Below, piece after piece: positions 49,440 to 60,445 of a stretch of DNA of 64,000 bases; position 1 is the first letter of the stretch, and each line of letters opens with the position of its first letter. The stretch is taken from the NCBI RefSeq assembly GCF_000340215.1, contig NW_006921547.1:778140-842139 (forward strand), in the 5' to 3' direction. The DNA is from Pseudocercospora fijiensis CIRAD86. Taxonomy: Eukaryota; Ascomycota; Dothideomycetes; Mycosphaerellales; Mycosphaerellaceae. The translations under genes were made by a program, and so were the position numbers. The notes beneath the pieces were generated by a model. That model did no database searches. It was not told the origin of the DNA and saw nothing but the letters and a program-made list of their open reading frames with translations.

Positions 49440-51090
49440 TCTATAATCGTAGTATTATATACCTAATCTAAGAATATTACCTTTAAGTAGCGTAGGGTTC
49501 TCTTCCTCTATCGATACTTTACGTAGAGTAGCCGTACCCTCTTCTATTACTAGTAGCTCGCGTTCCTTCGCTATACTTAGTCGCTATAGTACGACGAGCG
49601 TAATATCGTTATCGTACGCCTCCTCCCCCTCTAGAAGTTCGATTAGAGTTATGTCTACTATACCGTTCGCTAGGTAGGCGATGCTATAGCGCTACTAATA
49701 TATAATCGTTCCTAAGACTTTAACGTTACTTTCGAGGTTAAATGCCCCGATTCCGATCTCGTACTCTATCTCGCTATATAGCAGTTTAAGGTTATAGCGA
49801 AGCGCCTTAATATCCGCTATCGTAACGTTAAAGTCCGGTAGATAGTAATAAACTAAGAAGCGATACTGTATTAATAGCTAAGTTTTCTTATCGAGTCTAT
49901 ACCGAGTATAACGCTTAAGGCTAAATATACCTTTAGTCTTATTACCTAGATCGGTAACAATCTAATATAAATACTAGTACTTCCTACAATCCGGCGACCG
50001 TAGCTACGCCGCGCGAGAAACTAGAATATTATATATAAAACCGCCGTATACGAGTGCGACCGATATTAAGTAAAATCTAGTATATACCGCTAATCTATCC
50101 GCACTTTACTATACGTCTTTTAACTACCGCCGATCCTTATCTCGTATATCCTAGAGTCTAGAACGTAAGGTCTATATAAACCGGAAATATACGAGGGCGA
50201 CGTCGTAGAGTCGTAGAGGTACTAACGCCGAGCTACGATACCCGAAGAATATATTATAATAACTTAAGTAGAGGTTGTCTACGAGGTACTTAACGAATAG
50301 CAATTAGTCGTATATAGACCGCGACTACTACCTTAGTATACTCTCTAAGCTTAAGTTAATATATTCGTCGAGCCTCCTTTAACTACGTTCTCTATCGTAT
50401 AGGTAAAGGTTATTCCCGAGACTATATAGCGGTCTAAATGCGGCTAACAATTGTACTATCGTACTAGGCCTACTATTATTATAGCTACTCGTATTAATTA
50501 ATACCTTATAAGACGTCTCTTATAGTATATTCTCGGGCGTCGGCGCTAGCCGCTAAGGATAATAAGGTAGTAAGTAACTACCCTATATAATCGAGAGTAT
50601 ACGGATATATATCGTTAAACTCTGTACCGGTAATAACGAGAAGTAGCGTTTACGCTTCTTAATAGGTAAAGGAGGATCCGACTTCGTCTTAATTACGACC
50701 TCGCTAAACCGGAGACTAGGCCGTATACTCGCTATTACTATCCGAACCGCTTCGTCGCCGTAGTTAGTAAGTATAGGTATATATAATAAGGGTCGCAATT
50801 CGGGACTACCGTTAATATAGAGAGCGACTAGGACCGCCGTATATATCTAATCCTACGCGATAGTTCGAGTCTAACTATCGATACCGAACCCCGCCGGCTA
50901 GCGCTTATATTATATCTACTACTCCCTATCTATACTATAGTTATAAGCAACCTAGACTTTATAGTCTCTATGCCTAACGTTTACTAGGTAGCGTAGGATT
51001 TAATCCTTTAGCTCGATCGACAGTTCGGAGAATAATATCCTTGCCTTAATTAGATAGTAGTATAAGGTTGTTATAGTAAGTAGCAATAAT
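49440..51090 (-). pseudogene. Frame V: unknown protein of about 540 residues (degenerate)
   Basis: On the minus strand one frame runs from about 51,085 down to about 49,450 with TAG/TAA interruptions. A 71-codon piece of it (50,798-50,583) is still free of stops, although that piece begins with TTG and is internal. Legible text includes SELSIELKD, VRHRDYKV, YNYSIDRE, PAGFGIDS and ALYINGSPELRPLLYIPILTNYGDEAVRIVIASIRPSLRFSEVV (in two runs). A basic PIKKRKR lies in the middle and an acidic stretch at the end (IEEGTATLRKVSIEEE). I recognise no family. It is transcribed away from the SNF2 pseudogene with about 360 bp between them, so they may have shared a promoter. Confidence 0.55.
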
Positions 51091-51103
51091 AAGCGTTTAA
51101 TAG

Positions 51104-51129
51104 AACTTTAGGTACGTACCTAAAATTTC
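51104..51129. repeat. AACTTTAGGT palindrome between V and SNF2
   Basis: A short 25-bp palindrome, AACTTTAGGTACGTACCTA followed by AAATTT, in the divergent intergenic region. A half copy (GGTATATACCTAAAGTTTC) is at 51,361-51,379. Confidence 0.75.
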
Positions 51130-52013
51130 CTTACGTTATACCTTATATAACCTTATATAACCTTATAGGCTATTACCTAATACTAGTACGGGTAAGCGTT
51201 AAAAGCAAATATCGCTATTAGACGCGGGATATACCGCTAGCGGCAAATACGTAGTCTGTACGTAATATAACTTTTCTTCTTTTATAAACCTACTCCCTCT
51301 TCTTAACTTAAATATTAATATCAACCTTCCGTAGTACTTACTATTACTAGTACTAGAATAGGTATATACCTAAAGTTTCTTTAAAAACACTAATAGTTAA
51401 ACTATTTTCGAAAGAAATATATTACTATAATCGCGAAAAAAACTATAGCTATAAGTTCCCTACTTATCCCTAGCGCGCGTAAGCGCAAATTAGGCACTAG
51501 TCCGCTAAGCGACCCGCCCTAAACCCCGACGTCTACTACTAAGAAGTAGTATACTCTACTACTTAGCCTCGGCGATCCTTCTCCGAAAGAGTCGCTAGTA
51601 AAGAAGGCTAAGACCGCTAATACGCCTAAGAAGTTAACTAAAGCTAAGTAGGACAAGACTATCGGTATAGAGATAGACTAAGATAAGCTTAACCTAGCCG
51701 AGTAGAGGTTTAAGGAAGGTCGCGTTAATAGCTTTAAGGATATTATAGATAAGACCCGCGGCGTAGTAACGGCCCTATCCTATAGTTAAGGTATCTATAT
51801 AGCCGCCTACTCCGCTAGATCTATTAAGAACGAGACTACTATAGGAGCTATAGAGATCCTAGTCGGCGACTAGTTCGTATATATAATAGCGAAGCTCGAG
51901 CTAGCGTTTAAGTATTTCTACTTATATCGCGTCGTAAGTATAATAGGCCTAAGTATACCCCCTTTTTTTATTCTTTTTTTCCTTTACCGTTATATCGATT
52001 CTACTTAAAAGAT

Positions 52014-52069
52014 AAAACTTTAGGTATATACCTATTCTACGCGTTAAATAGGTACGTACCTAAAGTTTC
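52014..52069. repeat. AACTTTAGGT palindrome in intron 1 (first)
   Basis: AAACTTTAGGTATATACCTA and TAGGTACGTACCTAAAGTTT flank TTCTACGCGTTAAA. The arms are close to perfect inverted copies, and each arm is itself a palindrome. Confidence 0.9.
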
Positions 52070-52118
52070 CTTAAAATACTACGATTTAGGTATATGCCTT
52101 AAGTTAACTCTAAAGATG

Positions 52119-52173
52119 AAACTTTAGATATATACCTATTCTATATATTAAATAGGTACGTACCTAAAGTTTC
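52119..52173. repeat. AACTTTAGGT palindrome in intron 1 (second)
   Basis: Same layout as the copy at 52,014 with one arm reading AACTTTAGATATATACCTA, one transition away. Confidence 0.9.
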
Positions 52174-53757
52174 TTCGAAGGTTTATAATTTAGGTATATG
52201 CCTAAAGTTTCTATATTCTTAATTCTCCTTTCTAGAATAGTGCTAAGTTATTATAGCGAACATTTAGTAAGTACGAGAGCGCGTCGGCTAAGTACGCTAG
52301 ACCCCTAGCGGGTACTCGGCGTAAAGCTAGACCGACTAAGCGTAAGGGCAAATAGCCCGTTTTATTAGAATACGTTAGCGATAGCGAAGACGCCTAAGGT
52401 TTAGACGATATAGTAGAGTAAGACTCTAATAACGACGTCGATAAGATAGATATCGACGAGAAAGATAGTAGTAACTAGTAGAGCTACCGACTCTAGCTTA
52501 CGCCGAATAAGATCCTTAAGACTATCTCTAGCTTTACTAAAGGCTAGATTAAGGTTAAGAGTATAACGGCGGAGGACGACGACGAGGTAGATCGCGCTCT
52601 TACGGGCCCGCGCTATCCCGATACTATTAAGGGTAACCTAAAGCGTATAGCCTTTATCTATATCCGCGCCGTATAGAAGATAAAGGTTATTCTAGACTCC
52701 CTCGATCCTATAATCGATCGGCTAGATCTAGCGTATATTCCTACGTTCTTCGTAGGCACTCCTACTACGCTTTATAGACCTACTCTCTAGCTAGTCTACC
52801 TAGTCCTAGAACTAGAGATATACGGAAAAGACCTCTATCGAGGACTACTACTCTTATACCTATATAATAAGATAAAGAATAAGAATAATAACGCCTCGGT
52901 TAACCTATTACTCGAGCCGATAAGGATCTCCCGCGTCGCTACTACTACTATCCCGGTCTATATCGACCCGAAGGCTAGCCGAGTAAATACTAAAGAGTAG
53001 GAAGAGCGTATAGGCAATATTATAGAGATATTGCTAAACCTCGTTAAGAAGGGTCTATACGATAGATCTACTACTACGGAGATATAGCGTATATAAAGTA
53101 ATACCGATCCGGATACTATACTTAAGACGTTCGACATTTTATCTAAGCGCGGTAATATAAATCTAGGGACTAGCCTACGCCTAGACAACTTTGCTAATAA
53201 TAAGGCGCGTATCGCCTATATTAATAACATTATCCTTACTACCGGTAGCGCGCGTCTATATTTATAGCTTTTTAGCGATCCTACTAAAATCGAGCGCCTA
53301 GGGTTCGATACCGTAATATCTAAGATTAATATAGGCGAAGTATAAGCCTTCTAATAGCGTTACGCCGAAGACACTAATAATAAGCGTACTAGCGCCTATA
53401 ATACCGATAGTACCCTAGTTATCGATAGCAAGATGTTTACGCTTATTAACTCCGCTATAAACTAGAAGAGCGCTAAGGCACCTACGTTCGAGGACGCCTA
53501 TACTTCGCTCGATATTATACCCGAAATATTAAGCGTACTAGATAGCTTTACTAAGTTAGGGTTTAAGGCTATATACTACGGGCTAAGCTTATAGCCTTAG
53601 CAAGTAACTAGTATAGCGTACCTTAAGCGTATAATACTCTCTTCTACTCGGTTCGCTATTATAGGCGACGACGTTAGCCTCGGTAAGACTATTTAGGTCC
53701 TCGTTATAATCTACGAGATAGCGAAAGAGACTACCCGCTAGATTAAGGTCTACGATA

Positions 53758-53931
53758 GTAAGCTTTCTCTACGATTTATTATAAAACTTTAGGTACGTAC
53801 TTATTCTTACGAGATTTAGGTACGTGCCTAAAGTTTTATTATTTCCGATCGTTATAATTTTTAGGTATACGCCTAAAGTTCCTTCCTACTAACGAAACCT
53901 TTACTAACTTTTCTTATCTAGACAAAGTTCG
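53758..53931 (+). other. SNF2 intron 2, 174 nt, with a hairpin
   Basis: GTAAGC start, branch-like TTTACTAAC, and end TTATCTAG. It lies in phase 1: joining 53,757 to 53,932 gives the codon AAC and keeps a frame with only RIP-type stops on both sides (KVYD to NKVRSRVS). The intron contains the palindrome 53,783-53,837 and a half copy at 53,855-53,882. Confidence 0.8.
53783..53837. repeat. AACTTTAGGT palindrome in intron 2
   Basis: AAAACTTTAGGTACGTACTT faces TTTAGGTACGTGCCTAAAGT across TCTTACGAGA. Confidence 0.88.
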
Positions 53932-55352
53932 TTCTCGCGTAAGCGTTATAATAACTAATACTACTACGAAGTACCTAGTAGACTATCCCGACTAGTTCCC
54001 CCTCGACTAAACGCCTAAGAAGCGTAATATTATCGAAAAGATATAAGCTAGCGACGAGGCATTTAATCGTAATACCTCTATAAATAAGGCTAGAGCGGAG
54101 CTTAGTCTACGCCCTAAATACCGCCTACCGATTATCGTCTACCTACCGAATAGTCTTACGGCTTAGCTTACTAATACCGGTATATACTTCTACGATCTAG
54201 AGGGTAACTATTCTAAGTATATCTATATATATACGTTCTATTTACTCGGTATTAAAAAGAATTAGCGAGATAATTAGTTTACTAAGTCTACGCCTATCCT
54301 TATAAACCTCGAGGCTCTAAAGAGTTAGTTAGCTATCTAGAACGGCGATAACGAATAGATATCGCGTAATCTAGTACTTACTATCTACTAAGTACTATCT
54401 AGATAGATCCTCGAGGTCGGATCGACCGTTAGGGTCTCTAAGAAGCGAACTATAGCTATTAACGAAGATAACGAGGACGTCGACGGCCTCGCGGGCGATA
54501 TCTTAGACGACGAGGATAGAGGTACTACGCTTGCCGACCTCTAGTAGGCGGACCTTATAATATTAAACGTTCTACTTATCCCCGAGGACTCCTTCTCTCT
54601 TATCGCGGCTAACGAGGGTTATACGGTAGGCAACCCTAAGGCTAATTAGACCGACGTATTATATAAGTTACGACCGTAGAATAGTATAGCTATTATTACT
54701 ACTATAGTTATTCGCAACTATATATATAATATAGCGTCGATTATCCGCTTTAGTTAGCGCTAAGTTAAGAACCTTCTAGATTTAGGTTCTAATCTTAAGA
54801 AGAACGGTATAGACGTCGATAAATATAGACGTCTATTTTATAAGTTCGAGACACTCTATAACCGTAACTAGAGTAAGATTCTAGATACCTTATATAGGCT
54901 TACGGGCTACCCGGATCTCCTACTTAACTAGTACTACCTAGCCGCGCTCTATCCTAAAGCGATCTATAAGGCGATAGATAGTACGACAAATATCGGCTTC
55001 GTAATACTACTACTTCTAAGTCTAGTCTAAATCCGCCGTATTAAGGGCTAAACGATCGTCGCGAATAGCGTCGACTATCGTATTAGTACTAATATCCTAC
55101 CTATATACTTCTATAATATCGAGATTCGTATAGACGATACTAGCTATACGATCTATAATAGAGCCTATAGGTAGTTTACTAATACGGTAGATAGTAAGCG
55201 TCTATATACTATAAACGAAGACGATAAGACCGGTTATAGTACTAGCCTACGCCGTTAGCTTATACTAACCTCTAATAACCCTATTAGCTCGGTTATACTA
55301 AGGCGCCGCTTAGATACGAGTACTAAGCTTATTAACTTATTATAAGTTTTCT

Positions 55353-55409
55353 AAAACTTTAGGTATATACCTTTTTTAGCTACGATTTAAGTATATACCT
55401 AAAGTTTCT
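55353..55409. repeat. AACTTTAGGT palindrome in a third SNF2 intron
   Basis: AAAACTTTAGGTATATACCT and AAGTATATACCTAAAGTTTC lie just upstream of a branch-like TTACTAAC and a 3' splice site TTATTATAG ending at 55,441. The 5' splice site of this intron is not clear. Confidence 0.8.
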
Positions 55410-56553
55410 ATATTTTAGATATTACTAACCTTTTATTATAGGACTAATAGGTCTATCGACCCTTTTACGTACCTTTATATATCCCTTAAGGGCGACCTCT
55501 AGATACTACCGCTTTCGGATCGATTTAGCTACCTTAACTTCCTCTATCGCGTATCCCTAAAGTATTATACTTTCCTAGAGATCGTCCGAAATATTATACT
55601 TATCGAGTTGCTAAAGCTCGTAGTCTAGGCCTACGAACCTATCTCGCTCCTAATTGTCGAGGCTATTTGCGGCCTACTCTAGATCCTATATATTATAATC
55701 CGCGCTAGTATTAGTAATCGTAGCTGCGTCCTAGCTAAGTGCGCCTTCCTAAACGATTCTAGCGTTAAAATTATAATTATCTCTTTATATATAGGAGCCG
55801 AGTCCGCTAACTACTAGAAGGTAGCTTTCTTTATAGTTATACTCGACGCCGTTTCGTTCTATATTAAGTACTAAGCTAGCGGTCGACTTTACTATATAGG
55901 CTAAGAATACGATATAACGGTCTATATCTTAAATATCGACGAGAGTATCGATTAGGCCTTATAGTATAAGTATAAAGTGCGGTTCCTTAAGTAGATTCGC
56001 TCTACCTATACCCTTAGCCCGGAAGATATAGAGGTTATTATACGAGACTACCCTTTTTAAAATAATAATACTAAGCGACGCGAAAACGACGCCGCGGAGG
56101 AGCCGACCGGCCTTATTCGAGAGTCTATCGAGACGCGTATCTATACGGTTATAGCCGACGCTCTACTACGTACTATATATAGCGTACGCTCCCCTTATAC
56201 TAGTAACGTATAGGCTAATATTATAGATCCTACTATAAAGAACCTATTACCGAACGAGACGCTATTCCGTTTAGTATATAGCGGTACGGTTACTCGTAAA
56301 GTTATCGGTTAGGTCTAGGAGAAGGCTAAAGGAAACTACGACGACTAGCTCGGTAACGACGACCTAGAACCGGACTAAGTAGATAAGCTCTATATTAAGC
56401 TAGTCGCTAAGTACGTCGAGGACCGTTAGTATATCTAGCGTAAGACTAGGCCCCTAACTATTAAATAAGATAAGGTTAATCGTATCGTATAGTACTACGC
56501 CGACTAGCTTATATATAGAGATACCGTAAAGCTAGTATACTTAAGTAGAACCG

Positions 56554-56662
56554 GTATATTCTCCTATTTAAACTTTAGGTATATACCTATTATTATATAC
56601 TTTAGGTATATACCTAAAGTTTCTTCTAAATGTTTCTAAGTTAATACTAATAACGATTATAG
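56554..56662 (+). other. SNF2 intron 4, 109 nt, with a hairpin
   Basis: GTATAT start, branch-like TACTAATAAC, and end GATTATAG. It lies in phase 1: joining 56,553 to 56,663 gives GAT and keeps the open frame (YLSRTD to IVF). The palindrome 56,570-56,622 makes up half of the intron. Confidence 0.75.
56570..56622. repeat. AACTTTAGGT palindrome in intron 4
   Basis: AAACTTTAGGTATATACCTA faces CTTTAGGTATATACCTAAAG across TTATTATAT. It is the most compact full copy. Confidence 0.88.
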
Positions 56663-57610
56663 ATATCGTATTCTAGTTCTATAACTAGGTCGACTCGCTA
56701 TCCGACTATATCTTTAACGGCCTTACCTATATAGTAGAGTAGGAGGGTATAGTAGTCCCTCTATAGCTTCGATAAAAGAGACTTCCGTTCTCCCTAATAT
56801 AGACTACCCCTCCCCTAGAAGAGGATAAAGAGTAGCCGCCTTAGAAGCCTAATATATTATCCCTCGGCGAGGAAGTCGAAAATAGTATTATTAATAGTAA
56901 GTAGTACGAATTAGTTACTACGGTAAACTAGAAACTAAACGCTATAAAGGCGACCGATCTAGCCCGCGCCTAGATTCGAAAGTTACTACGCGAGCTTTAG
57001 AGCCTTATTAGATTATAGAAGGACTACGAGGATTAACTAATAGTATTTAAAAAGCGCTAGGCGGAGAAAGTAGTAGAGGCGTAGAAGAAAGCTTATATAT
57101 TACTACCGCCGCTAGATAGTCCTCTACTATCTCTATCGCTACCTCTACCTCCTCTATCCTTAGATATAGTAAACGGCGATCTACTACTTCCTCTATCTCT
57201 AAGCCCGTAGCTAGCTATAGTTAACGATAATCTACTATATAATCCTTCGCCGTTTCTAAGTATTAACGATAATCTACTATATAATCCTTCGCCGTCTTTA
57301 AGTAATAGCGAACTTACTAATCGCTTAGATATACTACCTACTCCTCTATCTACTCCCTTACCTAGACCCTTAGAGCCGACCGCTTAGGAGATCGCTACTA
57401 CTATCTCGAATACTAGAGGTCTATATAATAAGTTTATTATTATAAACCTACCTAGTTCGCTACCTATATCTAATAGTACCCGGGCAGCTAGCGAGATAGC
57501 GTTTATAGCTAGATTCGATCGGTTAAGTATATAAGAGCGAGTTCGGGCGTACGATTACTTATAGGATCTATCGGGCGGTAGTTACTAGAAGTAAGGTAAG
57601 AACCTATTTA

Positions 57611-57818
57611 ATAAGTAGTAGAGTATTCGGTAATATAGTTATCGGTAATATAGTTAAAGCTAGTTCGTAGTAGTAGATATCTCTCCTCTCCTATATTATA
57701 TATATATATATCTACTAGTTAGTAGCTTAGGGCGGAAATGCGTCTATAGTAATAAAAGTTTAGGTATATACCTAAAGTCTCTTCCTATACTAACGTAGTA
57801 TTAAAGTATCTATCTTAC
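57611..57818. other. SNF2 3' flank with a half palindrome
   Basis: After the last SNF2 exon there are TATATATATA runs and, at 57,756-57,783, AAAGTTTAGGTATATACCTA followed by AAG, a half-size palindrome. Copy 2 of the segmental unit starts at 57,819. Confidence 0.6.
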
Positions 57819-57876
57819 TATAGGGCACTTTAGGGTTGGGGTTAGGCGTATAGCGGGCGTATAGTAGGGCGCCGGC

Positions 57877-58564
57877 GTCGGGCTAATTAGCTATAACTAG
57901 CGATACGGCAAGGGCCGCGGGCTAATTAGCTATAACTAGCGATAGGAACGCTCGCCCTCGCGCGCGACGTCGACGAGCCCTATTTACTATTTATCGCCTC
58001 CCTTATAGAACTATTCTCTATTTATTCGATATTATAATATCGAAGGTATAAAAGAATATATTCTCGCGCCTACTCGTAGGCCGCCTACGTATATTACGAG
58101 CTAAATAAGAAGGCGGTCGCATTCTAAGTCGTATCTCGACTACGCCCGCGTCGGGCTAATTAGCTATAACTAGCGATACGGCAAGGGCCGCGGGCTAATT
58201 AGCTATAACTAGCGATAGGAACGCTCGCCCTCGCGCGCGACGTCGACGAGCCCTATTTACTATTTATCGCCTCCCTTATAGAACTATTCTCTATTTATTC
58301 GATATTATAATATCGAAGGTATAAAAGAATATATTCTCGCGCCTGCTCGTAGGCTGCCTACGTATATTACGAGCTAAATAAGAAGGCGGTCGCATTCTTA
58401 GTCGTATCTCGACTGCGCCCGCGTCGGGCTAATTAGCTATAACTAGCGATACGGCAAGGGCCGCGGGCTAATTAGCTATAACTAGCGATAGGAACGCTCG
58501 CCCTCGCGCACGACGTCGACGAGCCCTATTTACTATTTATCGCCTCCCTTATAGAACTATTCTC
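57877..58564 (+). repeat. 273-bp tandem array, copy 2
   Basis: Units start at 57,877, 58,150 and 58,423. The third is partial, as in copy 1. Confidence 0.95.
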
Positions 58565-58569
58565 TTAGA

Positions 58570-59830
58570 GCACTCTCTACGAGCTATACCGCGAAGATAC
58601 CCTCCGCGGCCTTCGCGAAGTAGTCTTAATAACTCGCTATACTCTATATACCGCTAAGGACGCATTTAATAGTAAAGTCGGTATCTATACTAAGGTTAGT
58701 CTCGCCTTTACCCCTTTAACGCGCCGCCTATTATATACTAACCTAAGTAGGTTTATATCTGCGGCGCGACTTTGTCTATACGTAGCTTCGCCGTCTACGT
58801 TACTTTTAGTCTCCTCCGTACTAGTAAGAAAGTTCTATAGGAACCGCGAAGATACCCTCCGCGGCCTTCGCGAAGTAGTCTTAATAACTCGCTATACTCT
58901 ATATACCGCTAAGGACGCATTTAATAGCAAAGTCGGTATCTATACGAAGGTTAGTCTCGCCTTTACCCCTTTAACGCGCCGCCCGTTATATACTAACCTA
59001 AGTAGGTTTATATCTACGGCGCGACTTTGTCTATACGTAGCTTCGCCGTCCGCGTTACTTTTAGTCTCCTCCGCACTAGTAAGAAAGTTCTATAGGAACA
59101 GTTAAAGCGCCTTATCGCCGGCAGCTTAGTCGTTCTTATACTAATAAATAACAAGTTCGTATCTCGCGCTATTATCGCTACTATTGCCGCTCGACTACTA
59201 GAGGGACTTTAGTAGAATCTACCTAAGCCTAATCTCGCCTTTGCCCGTCCCGAGGAGTTAGAGCTAGATCCTGCTATAGAATATCTTATAGTAGAGGACC
59301 GTAGCGGACTTTTCGAAGCTAATCGGTATACCTTGCTTAGCCTTTAGCGTATAATACGCGAGGGTTTCCCCTTATTAGAGTACCTCGTTAGTATATAGCC
59401 TTATATTTCGGCGCCTAAGTATATTAAAGTATAGCCGAAGCGAGATCTAAGCTCTATCCTAGTTAATAACTCTAACGAGAGCTTCGAGAATATTAATATA
59501 GTTAAGTACTAGCCTTCTAAGCCTAATAGTACTCTAGACGCCTCCTAACTAGAAGCGCTCCGTTATATTCTAACGGCGCGTCTTGCTATTATTTAAGGCC
59601 TACCCGGTACTAGCAAGACCTATGTCTCTATATAAGCTATTAAAGTAATGCTCGAGAACTAGAACAAGGGAGATCTACTAATAATTATCGCTTGTTAGAC
59701 TAACTACGCTATCGACTAGTTTTTACGTTATATCGCTATATTCGAGGAAGAATTTATACGTCTCGGTAGTCGTAGTAAGGACAAGGATATCGTTAAGCCG
59801 CTTTGTTAGAATACGACGAAGCGCTTCTAG
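58570..59830 (+). pseudogene. ZNFX1/UPF1-like SF1 helicase, N-terminal part, copy 2 (degenerate)
   Basis: This is the better preserved copy. After the duplicated 85-residue block (58,589 and 58,844) it reads INNKFVSRAIIATIAARLLEGL, then ARPEELELDPAIEYLIVEDR, then LxALRYILTARLAII-stop-GLPGTSKTYVS (motif I at 59,597-59,629; the family has G-P-P-G-T-G-K-T). It goes on with AIKVMLEN, LLIIIAC-stop-TNYAID-stop-FLRYIAIFEEEFIRLGSRSKDKDIVKP. The last stretch is the typical ZNFX1/UPF1 motif Ia region. Coding similarity stops at about 59,805, where the 41-bp repeats start, so the ATP-hydrolysis motif and the second RecA domain are missing. A former functional copy must lie elsewhere if one existed. Confidence 0.8.
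58589..59098 (+). repeat. 255-bp in-frame tandem duplication in the helicase, copy 2
   Basis: Units start at 58,589 and 58,844, matching the spacing in copy 1. Confidence 0.9.
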
Positions 59831-59910
59831 TTAGCAAGCCGCTTCGTTAGGATACGACGAAGCGCTTCTAGTTAGTAAGCCGCTTCGCTAGGATACGACG
59901 AAGCGCTTAA
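59795..59910 (+). repeat. 41-bp tandem repeat at helicase end, copy 2 (about 3 units)
   Basis: Units start at 59,795, 59,836 and 59,877. Copy 1 has one fewer. Confidence 0.9.
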
Positions 59911-60379
59911 GAAACATTAAAGTAAGAAGGCGTTCGCATTCTAAGTCGTATCTCGACCGCGCCCGCGTCTAGCTAATTAGCTATAACTAGCGATACGGCC
60001 CTCGCTCCGTTAGAACGCGACAGAGCGCTTCCGGTTAAGAAATATACGGGGTACGCATTCCCCTACCCCTTATCCTCCGGTTCCGTAAGTAGGGATTTAC
60101 CTATCTTCTTAGCTATACTTTTAGTCTTATATTAAGTATACGAGGTACCCTTTCCCGAAATCTAGCTAACCTATCTACCCGACATTAATTAAATATTATT
60201 AGAACCTAGCTAACTATCTAATTAAATAGCCTTCCTTCGCTACTACGGAAGGCTACTACAAACCTTACCCCGTATCTCGTATTACTCCGCCTGTCGCCTA
60301 GTAAGGACTTTTACCTTTAATAACAGACCTACCTATAATACTCTTTAGGTTTACTTATCCTACAGTCCGATAGAGGAAC

Positions 60380-60445
60380 AACTTAAAACTTTTAGTACGT
60401 ACCTAAAACGCCTAGTTTTAGGTACGCACCTAAAGTTTTAAGTTG
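60380..60445. repeat. AACTTTAGGT palindrome upstream of frame U, copy 2
   Basis: Same position and arms as 43,273-43,340, with transitions only. Confidence 0.85.

Larger units (their letters stand above)
51934..52256 (+). other. SNF2 intron 1, 323 nt, with hairpins
   Basis: It begins GTAAGT after a phase-0 codon and ends GTGCTAAGTTATTATAG. Downstream the frame resumes as TFSKYES. It contains two full palindromes (52,014-52,069 and 52,119-52,173) and two half-size ones (about 52,082-52,097 and 52,186-52,211). Confidence 0.65.
51451..57610 (+). pseudogene. SNF2-family ATPase/helicase, degenerate, with hairpin-bearing introns
   Basis: SNF2 proteins use ATP to move along DNA or remodel chromatin. 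The likely start is ATA at 51,451 (former ATG, then SSLLIPSARKRK). Exons: 51,451-51,933, 52,257-53,757, 53,932 to about 55,345 (with one internal frame change), about 55,443-56,553, and 56,663 to about 57,600. Exon 2 ends with the ATP site IIGDDVSLGKTI (GKT at 53,682-53,690), preceded by LGFKAIYYGLSL-stop-P-stop-QVTSIAYLKR, the SNF2 lead-in. Exon 3 has PIIVYLPNSLTA, like motif Ia. I could not find a DEAH box. Exon 4 ends the helicase with motif VI-like ASGRLYYIG (55,876-55,902) and VYILNIDESID. The Arg expected before I-G is Tyr. The last exon is a Lys/Glu-rich helix followed by a Pro/Leu/Ser-rich tail with a 42-bp-spaced repeat near 57,200-57,300. Confidence 0.8.
40752..57818 (+). repeat. 17.07-kb segmental unit, first copy
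   Basis: The block starting TATAGGGCACTTTAGGGTT at 40,752 starts again at 57,819 in the same orientation. The two copies align through 46,982 and 64,000 (window end), with mostly transition differences and changes in tandem-repeat number. The period of 17,067 bp contains the 273-bp array, helicase fragment, frame U, frame V and the SNF2 pseudogene. Whether copy 2 continues through V and SNF2 is not visible. If it does, this is a tandem array of whole units; if not, the first 6-8 kb are a direct repeat flanking V and SNF2. Confidence 0.85.

Noticed and set aside
50583..50798. Intact 71-residue gene
   Set aside because: It starts with TTG inside a longer degenerate frame (V) that continues in phase on both sides, so it is a fragment and not a gene of its own.
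52958..53188. 76-codon open frame on the minus strand
   Set aside because: It is antisense to SNF2 exon 2, whose + strand frame is continuous and leads into the ATP-binding motif.
40752..57818. Helitron
   Set aside because: The unit start TCTACTATAG is loosely Helitron-like, but the helicase is ZNFX1/UPF1-like, not Pif1-like. No Rep motif or CTRR hairpin end was found.
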